Below are positions 5,462 through 6,555 of a DNA stretch of 6,555 nucleotides, piece by piece. Positions within the stretch are counted from its first letter, which is position 1; every line of letters begins with the position of its first letter. The stretch covers positions 1 to 6,555 of the forward strand of contig JAGCCD010000187.1 in NCBI GenBank assembly GCA_017651785.1, written 5' to 3'. This stretch comes from Bacteroidales bacterium (GTDB lineage: Bacteria; Bacteroidota; Bacteroidia; Bacteroidales; UBA932). The position numbers and the translations under genes are program-made. A model generated the notes under the pieces. That model worked only from the letters and a program-made list of their open reading frames with translations, was not told the DNA's origin and searched no databases.

Positions 5462-6555
5462 GAATACAAAGGACTTGATTTGGTAGCTGTTGGCAACGAT
5501 GTGCTCAACAGGTGGAAAGAACACGACGCGTTTGGCAAGTCACTGAGCCTGCGGGACGGCTGCCCCGAATTCATCTTCTTTGAAGGTCCCCCCAGCGCCA
5601 ACGGCATGCCCGGAATACATCACGTAATGGCCAGGAGCATCAAGGATGCAGTGTGCCGCTACAAGACGCAGAGCGGCTATAAAGTACGCCGCCGCGCAGG
5701 CTGGGACACTCACGGCCTTCCGGTAGAACTGGGAGTGGAAAAGAAGCTTGGCATCACCAAGGAAGACATAGGCACCAAGGTCAGCGTAGAGGAGTACAAC
5801 AAAGCCTGCCGCACGGAGGTCATGAAATACACCGCCGAGTGGCGCAACCTCACCGAGCGCATCGGCTACTGGGTGGATATGGAAGACCCGTACATCACCT
5901 ACGACAACCGCTACATAGAAACCCTCTGGTACCTTCTCAAAGATATCTACGGCAAGGGCCTCCTGTACAAGGGCAAGTCAATCCAGCCCTACAGCCCCGC
6001 GGCCGGAACCGGCCTCAGCACGCACGAGCTCAATCAGCCCGGCTGCTACCGTGACGTTAAAGACACCACTGTATGCGCCCAGTTCAAGGCGGTAGGGGAG
6101 CAAGACCTTTACTTCCTCGCCTGGACCACTACCCCCTGGACCCTTCCGTCAAACACCGCCCTTTGCGTAGGTCCCGATATAGATTACGTGAAGGTGCGCA
6201 GCGTTAACCCTTACACCGGCGCCCCTGCAACGTATATCCTCGCCAAGGCTCTGGTAAACACCTGGTTCAACGGCAAGGTGGAGTTCGAGGTCCTTCCCGG
6301 AGAAATGAAGGGCCGCGACCTGGTGGGTATGCGTTACGAGCAGCTCATCCCCTGGTTCAACCCCGGCCCCGACGCCTTCCGCGTCATCCCCGGAGACTAT
6401 GTAACCACAGAAGACGGTACCGGTATCGTTCACATCGCCCCTACCTTCGGTGCAGACGACGCCCGCGTTGCCCGCGCCAGCGGCATCCCCGCCCTTCAGG
6501 TAAAAGACAGGAACGGAGACCTGCAGGCCCAGGTAGACCTCAAAGGCCGTTTCTA
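5450..6555 (+). CDS. ileS: Isoleucyl-tRNA synthetase, eukaryote-like type 2 (partial, C-terminus off the right edge)
   Basis: The first 368 codons are present and the frame is open to the edge. The enzyme charges tRNA-Ile with isoleucine in the cytoplasm. The Rossmann-fold N-terminal part contains FFEGPPSANGMPGIHHVMAR, where the HIGH signature reads Gly55-Ile56-His57-His58. RRRAGWDTHGLPVELGVEKK follows, whose LPVE form fits the type 2 (IleRS2, eukaryote-like) branch. The CP1 editing domain is entered with the Thr-rich motif WTTTPWTLPSN (225-235) and later GTGIVHIAPTFGADD. The KMSKS loop and the anticodon-binding domain lie beyond the window. The ATG at 5450 is preceded by an A-rich stretch. 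No T-box or other leader structure is seen in the 69-nt upstream region. Confidence 0.97.
   Translation, partial: MTFKEYKGLDLVAVGNDVLNRWKEHDAFGKSLSLRDGCPEFIFFEGPPSANGMPGIHHVMARSIKDAVCRYKTQSGYKVRRRAGWDTHGLPVELGVEKKLGITKEDIGTKVSVEEYNKACRTEVMKYTAEWRNLTERIGYWVDMEDPYITYDNRYIETLWYLLKDIYGKGLLYKGKSIQPYSPAAGTGLSTHELNQPGCYRDVKDTTVCAQFKAVGEQDLYFLAWTTTPWTLPSNTALCVGPDIDYVKVRSVNPYTGAPATYILAKALVNTWFNGKVEFEVLPGEMKGRDLVGMRYEQLIPWFNPGPDAFRVIPGDYVTTEDGTGIVHIAPTFGADDARVARASGIPALQVKDRNGDLQAQVDLKGRF

Overview
The window reads as chromosomal DNA from a fairly GC-rich member of the Bacteroidota, most likely order Bacteroidales. The gene types (a fused NapH/NapG-like polyferredoxin, a thioredoxin-fold lipoprotein without cysteines, a eukaryote-like IleRS) fit that group. 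So do promoter boxes matching the Bacteroidota -7 consensus TAnnTTTG and A-rich leaders without clear Shine-Dalgarno sites. The genus cannot be fixed from the sequence alone.

Layout. (1) Positions 1-2171, minus strand: a membrane polyferredoxin (720-2171) followed 3 nt later by a Tat-signal, lipobox-bearing aldo/keto reductase (716 to beyond the left edge). They look like one transcription unit, possibly an electron-transfer pair working across the cytoplasmic membrane. (2) Positions 2172-2267: a divergent intergenic region with two back-to-back TATCTTTG boxes forming a perfect 10-bp inverted repeat. A terminator-like hairpin lies in the greA leader. (3) Positions 2268-4211, plus strand: greA, a HIT-family hydrolase and a TlpA-like lipoprotein, all overlapping and probably cotranscribed. 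(4) Positions 4203-5380, minus strand: cvpA-family gene, then tsaB, overlapping each other. tsaB meets the lipoprotein gene tail to tail. (5) Positions 5381-5449: a second divergent promoter region. (6) Positions 5450-6555, plus strand: the first 368 codons of ileS, running off the right edge.

Most of the content is housekeeping: transcript-cleavage factor, tRNA t6A synthesis, isoleucyl-tRNA charging. No mobile element, CRISPR array, rRNA or tRNA gene was seen. Points worth a second look are a palindromic repeat carried in frame inside the polyferredoxin (1335-1409), directly before an internal Tat-like motif; a GIHH sequence in place of HIGH in IleRS, a swap linked to very high mupirocin resistance in related enzymes; a terminator-like hairpin in the greA leader; and a -7 box so close to the polyferredoxin ATG that its mRNA may be leaderless. 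I did not find a wholly new multi-gene system.
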